Shown piece by piece: positions 47,471 through 54,652 of a DNA stretch of 64,000 nt. The position numbers were made by a program, and so were the translations under genes. The notes beneath the pieces were generated by a model, which had not been told where the DNA came from, ran no database searches, and worked only from the letters and a program-made list of their open reading frames with translations. The DNA is from CAYRGS01 sp964423875 (GTDB taxonomy: Bacteria > UBA8248 > JACPRG01 > G963555815): the NCBI GenBank assembly GCA_964423875.1, contig CAYRGS010000001.1, positions 1 to 64,000 on the forward strand, read 5' to 3'. Every line of letters begins with the position of its first letter. Within the stretch, counting starts at the first letter, position 1.

Positions 47471-48412
47471 ATGAAAATGTACGTGAAAAGCGAATCCTCA
47501 GCCGACGTGCGAGCCGATCACCCGGACACCCTTACGCTCCTGGCCGTCCACGCCCATTCGGACGATGAGTGCAGCGGGACGGGAGGGTTATTGATCCAGT
47601 CGGTCGCGGCGGGGCGAACGACTGTCTTGATCACCTGCACCAACGGGGAGATGGGCGAGGCCAAGGACCCGCGCCACCCGCTGAAGCCACGGGAAAATCT
47701 TGAAGACCGCAAACGGCTGATCGAGCTCCGGAAACGGGAACAGGGCAAGGCGGCGAAGATCCTGGGCATCACGCACGTCTACAACCTGGACTACCGGGAC
47801 TCGGGCATGGACGGGTGGGAGCAAAACGACGACCCCGGCGTGTTCATGAACGCGGACCTGGACGAGGTCGCCGGGCGCATTGCCGAGGTTATCCGCCGAC
47901 ATCGGCCGGACGTGGTTGTCACGTACAACGAAAACGGCGGCTACGGCCACCCCGACCACATCATGACCCACCAGGCGACCCTGGCGGCACTGGGGGTGGC
48001 GGAAGGCCCAACAAGGGATAGACGAGAGGATGGGGATAACGTCCCGGGTTCCTGGCGCGTGAAAAAGTTCTATTACACCGCCTGGCGCCGGTCGGACATG
48101 CTCCGCTTGTGGAGGACGCTGAAATTTCTCGGCAAAAAGACCCCCATGGATAACCCCGACTTTGACGAGAACAAGGTCGGAACGCCGGACGACACCATCA
48201 CCACACGACTGGACATCCGTCGCGATCTCAGAAGGAAGCGCCGAGCGCTGTTTGCGTATCGAAGCCAGATGGGGGTGTGGGGGTTCAAGACCCATTGGTG
48301 GTGGCTCATGGGCCTGGCCGGCCGCTGGCTCTTTCCCTACGAATCCTTCGTCTGCGCCCGAAGCGACGTGGAGATCCATCCCCCCGAGCCGGATCCGTTC
48401 GCCGGCCTCTAA
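47471..48412 (+). CDS. PIG-L/LmbE family N-acetylsugar deacetylase
   Basis: Zinc deacetylase of the MshB/Mca/BshB superfamily, 313 residues from ATG 47471. The zinc motif reads HAHSDDECSGTGG, where AHPDDE is usual (Pro to Ser), and the partner histidines are in GGYGHPDHIMTHQ. Between them, TCTNGEMGEAKDPRHPLKPR and VVVTYNENG resemble mycothiol-conjugate amidase (Mca) relatives. Possible substrates are N-acetylglucosaminyl thiols or lipids; nothing nearby decides. It is separated from uppP by 121 bases. Confidence 0.85.
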   Translation: MKMYVKSESSADVRADHPDTLTLLAVHAHSDDECSGTGGLLIQSVAAGRTTVLITCTNGEMGEAKDPRHPLKPRENLEDRKRLIELRKREQGKAAKILGITHVYNLDYRDSGMDGWEQNDDPGVFMNADLDEVAGRIAEVIRRHRPDVVVTYNENGGYGHPDHIMTHQATLAALGVAEGPTRDRREDGDNVPGSWRVKKFYYTAWRRSDMLRLWRTLKFLGKKTPMDNPDFDENKVGTPDDTITTRLDIRRDLRRKRRALFAYRSQMGVWGFKTHWWWLMGLAGRWLFPYESFVCARSDVEIHPPEPDPFAGL

Positions 48413-48721
48413 CCCGCCCGTCCGATCCGTCCCAACAACCGACTGTCCATCGGGGGGGGGAGGGGGGAGGAGTGGCCCAACGGCGGGGCGTTTTCTCTCC
48501 CTAGGGATGGCCCCTTCTCATCGGGGCGTTGCCGGTGCCGCGGCTCTCCGCGATTGACACCCCCGAAAACCTTGTGGGATGATTTTTCCGCGCCGGGCGA
48601 TTCGACGGATTCACCGCCGAGCGGTCCCAGGCGTCTGCTTGCGCGGGAGGGGGGCGAGGAACTTCGAGCCTCGCGTATCACGTCGGAAGAATCACATCGC
48701 GGGAAGGAATCACCCGATACA
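48413..48721. other. G-rich spacer with a promoter
   Basis: A 309-base gap. At about 48450-48480 it holds long G runs that could form a G-quadruplex or be a sequencing artefact. The second half holds a good promoter match at 48554-48583. No gene is visible. Confidence 0.5.
48554..48583 (+). promoter_or_regulatory. Candidate extended -10 promoter
   Basis: TTGACA (48554-48559), an 18-base spacer ending in TGG, and GATGAT (48578-48583); the TG one base before the -10 fits an extended -10. It would serve the small lipoprotein gene at 48722 with a leader of about 130 bases. Confidence 0.5.
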
Positions 48722-49096
48722 ATGACAAAGACCATTTTCCGAGTTGCCGGACCCGTCCTGCTTTCCGTAGCCTTGTTCGGATGCCGTTCGCCCATCCCCG
48801 ACCAATTTCAGCGGGATTTTCTCGTCGAGCCGAAGGCCGGATACCTGGTCACCGATGAAAGGGCGAACGGTTTCGACTTGAAAGTTTTTTATTACGAGAA
48901 CGGCATGTTTTCGAATGGCAGGAAAGTGGAAGAGAACGCAAAGTCGACCTTTGTCCAGATTGCCGTGTGGCTGGCCTCGCGCATCGGCCGGACGCCCAGG
49001 GAGATCTCGAAGCGGGATTTGCGGGTCACGGTCAACCGGAAGAGGCTCAAGCGGCGGTATGAGGTGTCCGTGACCGGCCGGGTGACGTACAGGTAG
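48722..49096 (+). CDS. Small putative lipoprotein, unknown function
   Basis: 124 residues. A short signal (VAGPVLLSVALFGC, lipidated Cys near 21) is followed by a basic, strand-rich mature part with a conserved-looking ISKRDLRVTVNRKRLKRRYE near the end. I do not recognise a domain. The start at ATG 48722 gives a proper signal peptide; the frame is open further upstream, without homology-like sequence. It has its own promoter candidate and is followed by 219 bases with nothing recognised before the hpnD-like gene. Confidence 0.6.
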   Translation: MTKTIFRVAGPVLLSVALFGCRSPIPDQFQRDFLVEPKAGYLVTDERANGFDLKVFYYENGMFSNGRKVEENAKSTFVQIAVWLASRIGRTPREISKRDLRVTVNRKRLKRRYEVSVTGRVTYR

Positions 49097-49315
49097 TAGC
49101 CCCGGGCGGCGCGCGCAAGGGGGGGAGGCGGGGCCGCCTAGGTTCAGAATTTGAGGCGCGTCGGGGCGCTTCACATCGAAAGGGAGTTCCTGCATGATCC
49201 CTTTCTACGCGTACCCGCATGCGCCAAATGAGCTGGTGACCCGACCGTCCCGTCGGCTTCGACCCGGGGGGTCCCGCGACCCGGTGGTCATCGATTCCGA
49301 GGCTGGAAACCCGAA

Positions 49316-50182
49316 ATGCAGTCCGCCGCCGCCCGGTCCCTGGAATTTTGCAGAAAGCTCACCCGCCGCAGCCGGTCGAACTTTTTTTATTCTTTCCTGT
49401 TTTTGCCCCGGCCGCGCCGCGAGGCGATTTACGCGGTGTACGCGTTTTCCCGGGCCGTGGACGACGTGGTGGATGAAATGGCCGACCCGGCGGAAGCGGC
49501 CGAGGGCCTGGCCGAATGGCGGCGGGAGGTGGACCGGATGTACGGGGGCCGGGGGGGCGGGGGGGGGCGGCCGGAGCACCCCATCGCCGCCCAGATGGCC
49601 GAAGCCGTCCGGGCCTTCCACATCCCCCGGGAGCTCCCCCTCGCCCTCATTGACGGCTGCGAGATGGACCTCGCCCGCGGCCGCTACGATACCTTCGAGG
49701 ATCTCTATCGCTACTGCTACCACGTGGCCTCGGTCATCGGTCTGATGTGCATCGAGGTCTTCGGCTACCGCACCGAGAGCGCCAAGCGCTACGCCGAGAA
49801 GCTGGGCATCGCTTTTCAGCTCACCAACATTCTGCGCGACGTCAGGCCCGACGCCGAGCGGGGACGTATCTATCTCCCCCGGGAAGACTTGGACCGATTC
49901 GGCTGCGGGGAGGAAGAGATCCTGGGCGGCGTCTATGGCGATCGGTTCACCGCCCTCATGAAGTTCCAGTGTGAGCGGGCGCACCGCTTCTACGAAGAGG
50001 CCCGGGAGGCCCTCGCTCCCGAAGACCGGCCTGGAATGCTGGCCGCCGAGATCATGGGCGGCATCTACCGCCGGCTCCTCCGTGAGATCGAAAACCTTCG
50101 GTACGACGTCTTCCGCAACACCGTTTCTCTCTCCCGCTTACAGAAGATCTGGATCGCCCTCAAGATCTGGGCCGCCCGATGA
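49316..50182 (+). CDS. hpnD: Squalene/phytoene synthase family protein, HpnD-like
   Basis: Head-to-head prenyltransferase of 288 residues. The first Asp-rich motif is FSRAVDDVVDE and the second is QLTNILRDVRPDAERGRIYL, with GCEMDLARGRYDTFEDLYRY between, the pattern of HpnD (presqualene diphosphate synthase of the hopanoid route). HpnC and HpnE are not in the window, so phytoene synthase is not excluded. A Gly-rich insert around residue 80 (GGRGGGGGRP) is encoded by G runs at about 49545-49575, where sequencing error is likely. There is no strong ribosome-binding site before ATG 49316. Confidence 0.8.
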   Translation: MQSAAARSLEFCRKLTRRSRSNFFYSFLFLPRPRREAIYAVYAFSRAVDDVVDEMADPAEAAEGLAEWRREVDRMYGGRGGGGGRPEHPIAAQMAEAVRAFHIPRELPLALIDGCEMDLARGRYDTFEDLYRYCYHVASVIGLMCIEVFGYRTESAKRYAEKLGIAFQLTNILRDVRPDAERGRIYLPREDLDRFGCGEEEILGGVYGDRFTALMKFQCERAHRFYEEAREALAPEDRPGMLAAEIMGGIYRRLLREIENLRYDVFRNTVSLSRLQKIWIALKIWAAR

Positions 50183-50329
50183 CGGAAAGGGAGAGGGGTC
50201 GCGCCCCGGATTGCTCCATGGCAATAACGTGATACAGGTTATGGAGCCGGAAGAAGCGGCCGTTTCTCCCGCGATGGAAGGGTTAGAAGGTAAGGGTTGA
50301 CCCTTCCTGTTCCTTCAACCCCCTCTGGT

Positions 50330-50357
50330 TTGACACGGCGGCCATCCAGATTTTAAG
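50330..50357 (+). promoter_or_regulatory. Candidate promoter of the catabolic island (plus strand)
   Basis: TTGACA (50330-50335), 16 bases, TTTAAG (50352-50357). Transcription would start near 50364, which would make the GTG at 50361 untranslated and favour ATG 50400 as the start of the next gene. Confidence 0.5.
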
Positions 50358-50399
50358 GTTGTGGACAATTTTCCGGTTGAAACTTTGCGTCCAGATCCG

Positions 50400-51482
50400 A
50401 TGGAGGAAATTTTGGACTCGCTATGGGATCTGATGGAAGGGGCGCGAAACTGTGTTCGAGGCTACACCCGCGTCAAGTCGGGGGAAAAGGTCTGCATTTG
50501 GACGGACCGCTCGGCAGAGGTCGATCCCCGGGTGGTGGAGGCCTTCGGCGTGGCGGTGGAGGAAGTCGGGGCCGAGGCGTTTCTCCTGTCCTCCGGGTCG
50601 GTGATCCATCGTCTCAAACAGCCCTTGCAAAAGCCCGTGCTCGCGGCCATAAAGGAGGCGGACGTCCTCCTGAGCTTTCAGCGGCTCGAGAACGCGGCGA
50701 CGATCCACAACAACGATATTTCCGCCCTCTTGTTTTCCACCCCGCTTCGGAACACGGCCGTCATCAGCCTGACGCCCGAGCTTTTGGCTTCGGAGTGGGC
50801 GCGTTTTCCCGCTGACCTACTCTTTTTCATCTGCCGAAAAATCCGTGACCAAGCTCTGTCGTCGGGGACCGATGTTTTCCGCTTGACTGATCCCTGCGGC
50901 TCCGATTTGATGGGTCGCATTCCCTACGGTTACGGCTTCAAGTACGTTGAGCCGCCGAAGAAGTGGCAGTTCTTCCCGGGTGGGGAGATGGCGGAGCTCC
51001 CGGCTCCTCCAGTCAACGGCACGCTGGTCTTTGAGCAGTTGGAGGGATTCGAGGGTTTTGTGAGCGAGCCCATTCGCCTGACGATCGAAGACCAGTGGGT
51101 GACGCGGGTCGATGGGGGCGACGAGGCTCGCTGGTTCCGGGGGCGGATGGACCGCTACGAGAACGGGAACTTTTTCTGCGAGGTCGCCATTGGTGCTCAC
51201 CCAAAGGCCCCGGTTGCGGTGGGGCTGAAGACTCGGGCGATGGACACTATTGCCCACCGCCACTCGGGTACCTTCCACTGCGGCGTGGGCAAGTGGGGGG
51301 CGCCTGGTATGGAGGTATCGAGCGATTGGCACTGGGACGGCGGGGGCCTTCATCCGACGTTCACGCTGGGGGACGTTGTTTTGGTCGAAAACGGAAGGCT
51401 CACGGCCCTCGACGACCCTGAAGTCCGCGAGTTTGCCTCCAAATACGGACACCCTGACGATGTCTTGGCGGAGGTTTGGTAA
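50400..51482 (+). CDS. M29/NicX-like metalloenzyme (possible ring-opening dioxygenase or aminopeptidase)
   Basis: A 360-residue protein of the M29 aminopeptidase-like fold, which also contains 2,5-dihydroxypyridine dioxygenase NicX. The N-terminal ARNCVRGYTRVKSGEKVCIWTD and C-terminal DWHWDGGG with LGDVVLVENGRL fit the fold. NicX is reported to bind iron with two His and an Asp; here His311-x-Asp313 and a candidate His267 (IGAHPKAP) occupy matching places. M29 peptidases use a different set of Glu/His ligands that I cannot trace fully. The substrate is unknown. Start ATG 50400 is chosen on promoter position; GTG 50361 adds 13 residues. It lies 78 bases before the next gene. Confidence 0.6.
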   Translation: MEEILDSLWDLMEGARNCVRGYTRVKSGEKVCIWTDRSAEVDPRVVEAFGVAVEEVGAEAFLLSSGSVIHRLKQPLQKPVLAAIKEADVLLSFQRLENAATIHNNDISALLFSTPLRNTAVISLTPELLASEWARFPADLLFFICRKIRDQALSSGTDVFRLTDPCGSDLMGRIPYGYGFKYVEPPKKWQFFPGGEMAELPAPPVNGTLVFEQLEGFEGFVSEPIRLTIEDQWVTRVDGGDEARWFRGRMDRYENGNFFCEVAIGAHPKAPVAVGLKTRAMDTIAHRHSGTFHCGVGKWGAPGMEVSSDWHWDGGGLHPTFTLGDVVLVENGRLTALDDPEVREFASKYGHPDDVLAEVW

Positions 51483-51560
51483 GCAAGGGGGAGACTTGTT
51501 TATCGGGTTCCGCCGGGGCTTTTTGGATCGACTCCGGCAGGCTTTCAGGAGGGGCGGCGG

Positions 51561-52307
51561 ATGTACGGATGGCGGGCGTTGATCGGGATGATTTGGCCGG
51601 CGGGGGGTCCCGTTCCCGAAGACGAAGTCAGGATGGCGGCGCCCGAGGGCGTCACCTTCGCCAGCACCAGGATGTACGTCGAGGAGGTGAGCCCGAAGGG
51701 GCTCGAGGAGATGGTCACGCACGTCGAGCGGGCGGCCCGGGAGGTTGCCATCATGAAGGCCGATTGCTGCCTCGTGGGCGGGACGCCGGCCGGTTTCTTC
51801 AAGGGCCACGCTTTCAATCTGGAGCTCACCGGGCGCGCCCGGGAGGCGTCCGGCCTGCCCAGCAAGACCCAGGCCACGGCGGTCGTGGAGGCCCTGCGCG
51901 AGCTCGACCTCCGCCGGATCGTCGTCGCTACTGCTTACATCGACGAGCTGAACGACCTCCTCCGGACGTTTTTGGAAGAGGCTGGTTTCGAGGTCCTGGC
52001 CCTGAAGGGCCTTCGCGAGCGGTACAACTGGGACATCCACCGGCTTCCGCCGAGCGCTGCTTACCGCCTCACCATGGATGCTGTGAAAGAGGTCTCCGAC
52101 GCGGATGGGGTCTTCATCAGCTGCGGGGGGCTCCGGACGTTCGAGGTCATCGAAACACTGGAAAAGGACTTGGGCCTGCCCGTGGTGACCAGCAATCAGG
52201 CGGCCCTGTGGGCGGGACTTGGCATGACCCGGGTGAGTGAGCCCGTCGAAGGGTACGGGCGGCTGCTGAGGATGGACAGGAGCGCACGGGAGCAGGTTGG
52301 AGCGTAA
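51561..52307 (+). CDS. Arylmalonate decarboxylase-like (Asp/Glu racemase superfamily) enzyme
   Basis: A 248-residue protein of the Asp/Glu racemase/maleate isomerase/AMDase superfamily. Racemases and maleate isomerases have two active-site cysteines; here the first is Gly74 (VGGTP) and only Cys188 remains (ISCGGL), the arrangement of arylmalonate decarboxylase. Thr75 and Tyr126 (ATAYIDELN) of the dioxyanion hole are kept, but the usual Ser76 is Pro. RLLRM near the end follows the family GYGR motif. It is therefore more likely a decarboxylase of a malonate-type acid than a maleate isomerase. AGGAGGGG lies seven bases before the ATG. It is co-directional with the M29-like gene. Confidence 0.75.
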   Translation: MYGWRALIGMIWPAGGPVPEDEVRMAAPEGVTFASTRMYVEEVSPKGLEEMVTHVERAAREVAIMKADCCLVGGTPAGFFKGHAFNLELTGRAREASGLPSKTQATAVVEALRELDLRRIVVATAYIDELNDLLRTFLEEAGFEVLALKGLRERYNWDIHRLPPSAAYRLTMDAVKEVSDADGVFISCGGLRTFEVIETLEKDLGLPVVTSNQAALWAGLGMTRVSEPVEGYGRLLRMDRSAREQVGA

Positions 52308-52378
52308 GGGCGGCGATCCTGTGTGGGCCGTCCTCACGCTGCGTTGCGCGTTGCCTTCAAACAGGTTCGTAGAACGTC

Positions 52379-52426
52379 GGACTCAATCCCGCGCAGCGGG
52401 TGAGCCCGCAAAATCAGGGTGAGTCC
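52379..52426. repeat. Nested inverted repeats between convergent genes
   Basis: Outer arms GGACTCA (52379-52385) and TGAGTCC (52420-52426) enclose an inner stem CCCGC/GCGGG (52388-52392 with 52396-52400). It sits between the 3' ends of the AMDase-like (plus) and Pht5-like (minus) genes. A bidirectional terminator is possible though there is no T run. Confidence 0.4.
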
Positions 52427-52491
52427 ACGATTTCCATTTGGTCCACGGGTGTAAACCGCGGTAAGGAATCTGGGCCGCTCGCAGACGTTCC

Positions 52492-53487
52492 TCAGACCAT
52501 CGCGACGTCGAGTAGCGTCGATTTGGCGAACACCTCCTCCGGGGTAAGCTTCCTCTCCGACAGTCCTTGCTCGAACGAATACCGGGTGAACGTTTCGATG
52601 GTGGTCCGGTTGGCCTCTACGCCGTACGCCCAGTAGTCCTCGCCCAGGATCTTCTTGCAGTCCTCGATTTCGCTGATCACCCAGGGAAGGGAGGCCCCCG
52701 GCACTCCTGTGTACTCCAGAATTTCCATGCAATGGTTTTTGGCCTCACAGAAGGCGGCGTACAGGTTCTGAGCTGCCCAGGGGTGCTTTTTGAGAACGGA
52801 CTCCTTGATGACCACCAAGTGCATGATTGGAAAGCACCCCGTCCGTCTGTAGTAGTCGATCTCCACTTCCTTGTAGTTGGGGAAAAGTCGGACGACGTTG
52901 GACGAAGTCCTGAAGAACGCCGGAGGGGCCGTAGCGGTGAACAGGGCGTCGATTTCGCCGGAATCCAGCATCTCGTCGAGGGTCTTGGGCTCGGGAGCGA
53001 ACTCGATTGTAATCGAAGGGGGCAGGTTGAGGTCCACCCGATCCTTTCGGCCCCATGACTCCTGCCCGCCCGTGACCCAGGTCACGCCCTCCGGGTCCAC
53101 ACCGTGCTCGTGGTGCATAATCCCACGAATCCACACCACGGCCGACATGGCGTACTCGGGAACCCCTATGCGTCTCCCAGCAAGGTCCTCCGGCTTTTGG
53201 ATCCCGGCGTTCTTATTGATGAACACGCACGCGTGTCGGAAGATTTTGGAAAGGAAAACGGGGATCGCGACAAACGGGGGATTGGGCCGCGAGCGAAAGA
53301 TCAAATAGGCGGAGAAGCTCATCTCCGAGGCATCGAACTCCTGGTGTTGACACATCCGCCAGAAGGTGTCTATCACCGGCAGGCGGATGAAGTTCAGGTC
53401 AATCCCGACGGGTTTGACCGTTCCATCCTCCAGGGCCTTGATCCGGTCGTATTCCGAGCACGCAAAATCGATCTTGATGTTCGCCAC
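52492..53487 (-). CDS. 4,5-dihydroxyphthalate decarboxylase-like / ABC substrate-binding-like protein
   Basis: A 331-residue protein with the type-2 periplasmic-binding-protein fold but no signal peptide (GTG start at 53487, GGGAG upstream). The run VKPVGIDLNFIRLPVIDTFWRM, then FDASEMSFSAYLIF, GRRIGVPEYAMSAVVWIRGI and the closing FAKSTLL are the pattern of the family that includes 4,5-dihydroxyphthalate decarboxylase (Pht5-type). Family members have also been named as ABC transporter substrate-binding proteins. Absence of a signal and of adjacent permease genes favours a cytoplasmic enzyme. It is convergent with the AMDase-like gene and 138 bases from the Rieske gene. Confidence 0.7.
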   Translation of the reverse strand: MANIKIDFACSEYDRIKALEDGTVKPVGIDLNFIRLPVIDTFWRMCQHQEFDASEMSFSAYLIFRSRPNPPFVAIPVFLSKIFRHACVFINKNAGIQKPEDLAGRRIGVPEYAMSAVVWIRGIMHHEHGVDPEGVTWVTGGQESWGRKDRVDLNLPPSITIEFAPEPKTLDEMLDSGEIDALFTATAPPAFFRTSSNVVRLFPNYKEVEIDYYRRTGCFPIMHLVVIKESVLKKHPWAAQNLYAAFCEAKNHCMEILEYTGVPGASLPWVISEIEDCKKILGEDYWAYGVEANRTTIETFTRYSFEQGLSERKLTPEEVFAKSTLLDVAMV

Positions 53488-53625
53488 GGTCGTTCTCCCA
53501 TGGATAAGCGAAGAGGCGAGATCTCATTCTCCCTTCGGCCTCGAAGCGAAACTCAATCCGTCCCGTCCGGCTTCCAAACAGAGTCGAGTCTTTCTCTCCC
53601 CCGCCGCCCGAAAGGAATCCGGTCC

Positions 53626-54603
53626 TTACTCCACGCCAATTTCTCTTAGGAACCTCCGGTAAGCGAGGGCGACGCCGTCGGGTCCCTTGACGTGAAGCTC
53701 TTCGGCTAGGTCAAGCGGAAGCTCCTCCGGCCGCTGATTTTCCACAATCACCTGATCTTGGTTGTTGATGATTTCCGCGAACCTTTGCGGATTTCCTTCC
53801 TGGTCATAGTTTCGGGTGATGATCAGAAACCGGGTGCACTCATCGGCCGATACCGGCATGCAAACAAAGCTCAGCGTCTCCCGCCTGCCGTCGGTTTCGT
53901 CCTTCCACTGATAGATGGAAAAAGGCCGGGTCAGGCGGTAGTTGCGTGTATGGGGAACCGGGTGGACCCGGTCGGGGAGGTTCGTATAGCCGAAGCGGAG
54001 CTCTTCCCCATCCCGCTCCACGTCGATGTCGGGTATTCGCGGATGATCGCGGTCCCCCAGGATGCCTTCGTGAATCCACGGGAAATGGGCGAAGTCCACG
54101 AAGTTCTCGATGGCCCGAGCGGCGCCGCATTTCCAGTTCCGCTGGTCCCGGACGACAATGCGGTGGCTCGGGTCCTCGATGGCCGGAAGCTCGGGAATGG
54201 GCGTCCGGGATTTTTCGGACATGCAGACCCAAACGATGCCGTACCGCTCCTCGGCCCGGTGCCGGGTGAGGCAGGCCTTCTTCGGAATGGGGTGGTCCGG
54301 CGGAACGGAGGGAATGCGGGTGCACCTGCCCTCGGCGTTGTAAGACCAGCCGTGATACGCGCAGACGATCTCCTCGCCCTCCACCCACCCGAGCGATAGG
54401 GGGGTTCCCCGGTGAATGCAAAGGTCGTTGAACGCCGCCCACCGATTTCCCAGACGGCAAATGACGATTCGCTCGTCCAAGAGCCTTGCCGCGTAAGGCC
54501 GCTCCCCCACATTTTCCGCCAGGGTAACCGGGTGCCAGTATTCCCGCAACGCGGGCCAAAGGTCGCCTTCGCGCATTTTCTTTCTCGAATCTCCCCGTGC
54601 CAA
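53626..54603 (-). CDS. Rieske non-haem iron oxygenase, large subunit
   Basis: A 325-residue oxygenase. The Rieske centre is Cys62/His64 (CIHRG) and Cys81/His84 (CAYHGW). The mononuclear iron site is Asp170, His173 and His178 in ENFVDFAHFPWIHEG. This short type resembles vanillate O-demethylase and phthalate 4,5-dioxygenase alpha subunits. A reductase partner is not nearby. TTG 54603 has GGGAGG five bases upstream; ATG 54576 is the alternative. The substrate is likely an aromatic or N-heterocyclic acid, in line with the neighbouring Pht5-like gene. Confidence 0.88.
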   Translation of the reverse strand: MARGDSRKKMREGDLWPALREYWHPVTLAENVGERPYAARLLDERIVICRLGNRWAAFNDLCIHRGTPLSLGWVEGEEIVCAYHGWSYNAEGRCTRIPSVPPDHPIPKKACLTRHRAEERYGIVWVCMSEKSRTPIPELPAIEDPSHRIVVRDQRNWKCGAARAIENFVDFAHFPWIHEGILGDRDHPRIPDIDVERDGEELRFGYTNLPDRVHPVPHTRNYRLTRPFSIYQWKDETDGRRETLSFVCMPVSADECTRFLIITRNYDQEGNPQRFAEIINNQDQVIVENQRPEELPLDLAEELHVKGPDGVALAYRRFLREIGVE

Positions 54604-54652
54604 TTCTGCCTCCCGGTCAGGGCGCTGGATGCCGCGCCTTCACTGCTTCCCC

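Noticed and set aside
50361..50399. GTG 50361 as the start of the M29-like gene
   Set aside because: It would lie at or before the predicted transcription start and adds 13 residues without family similarity; kept only as an alternative.
51561..52307. Maleate isomerase (NicE) assignment
   Set aside because: Maleate isomerase needs two active-site cysteines; the first is Gly here, matching the arylmalonate decarboxylase arrangement.
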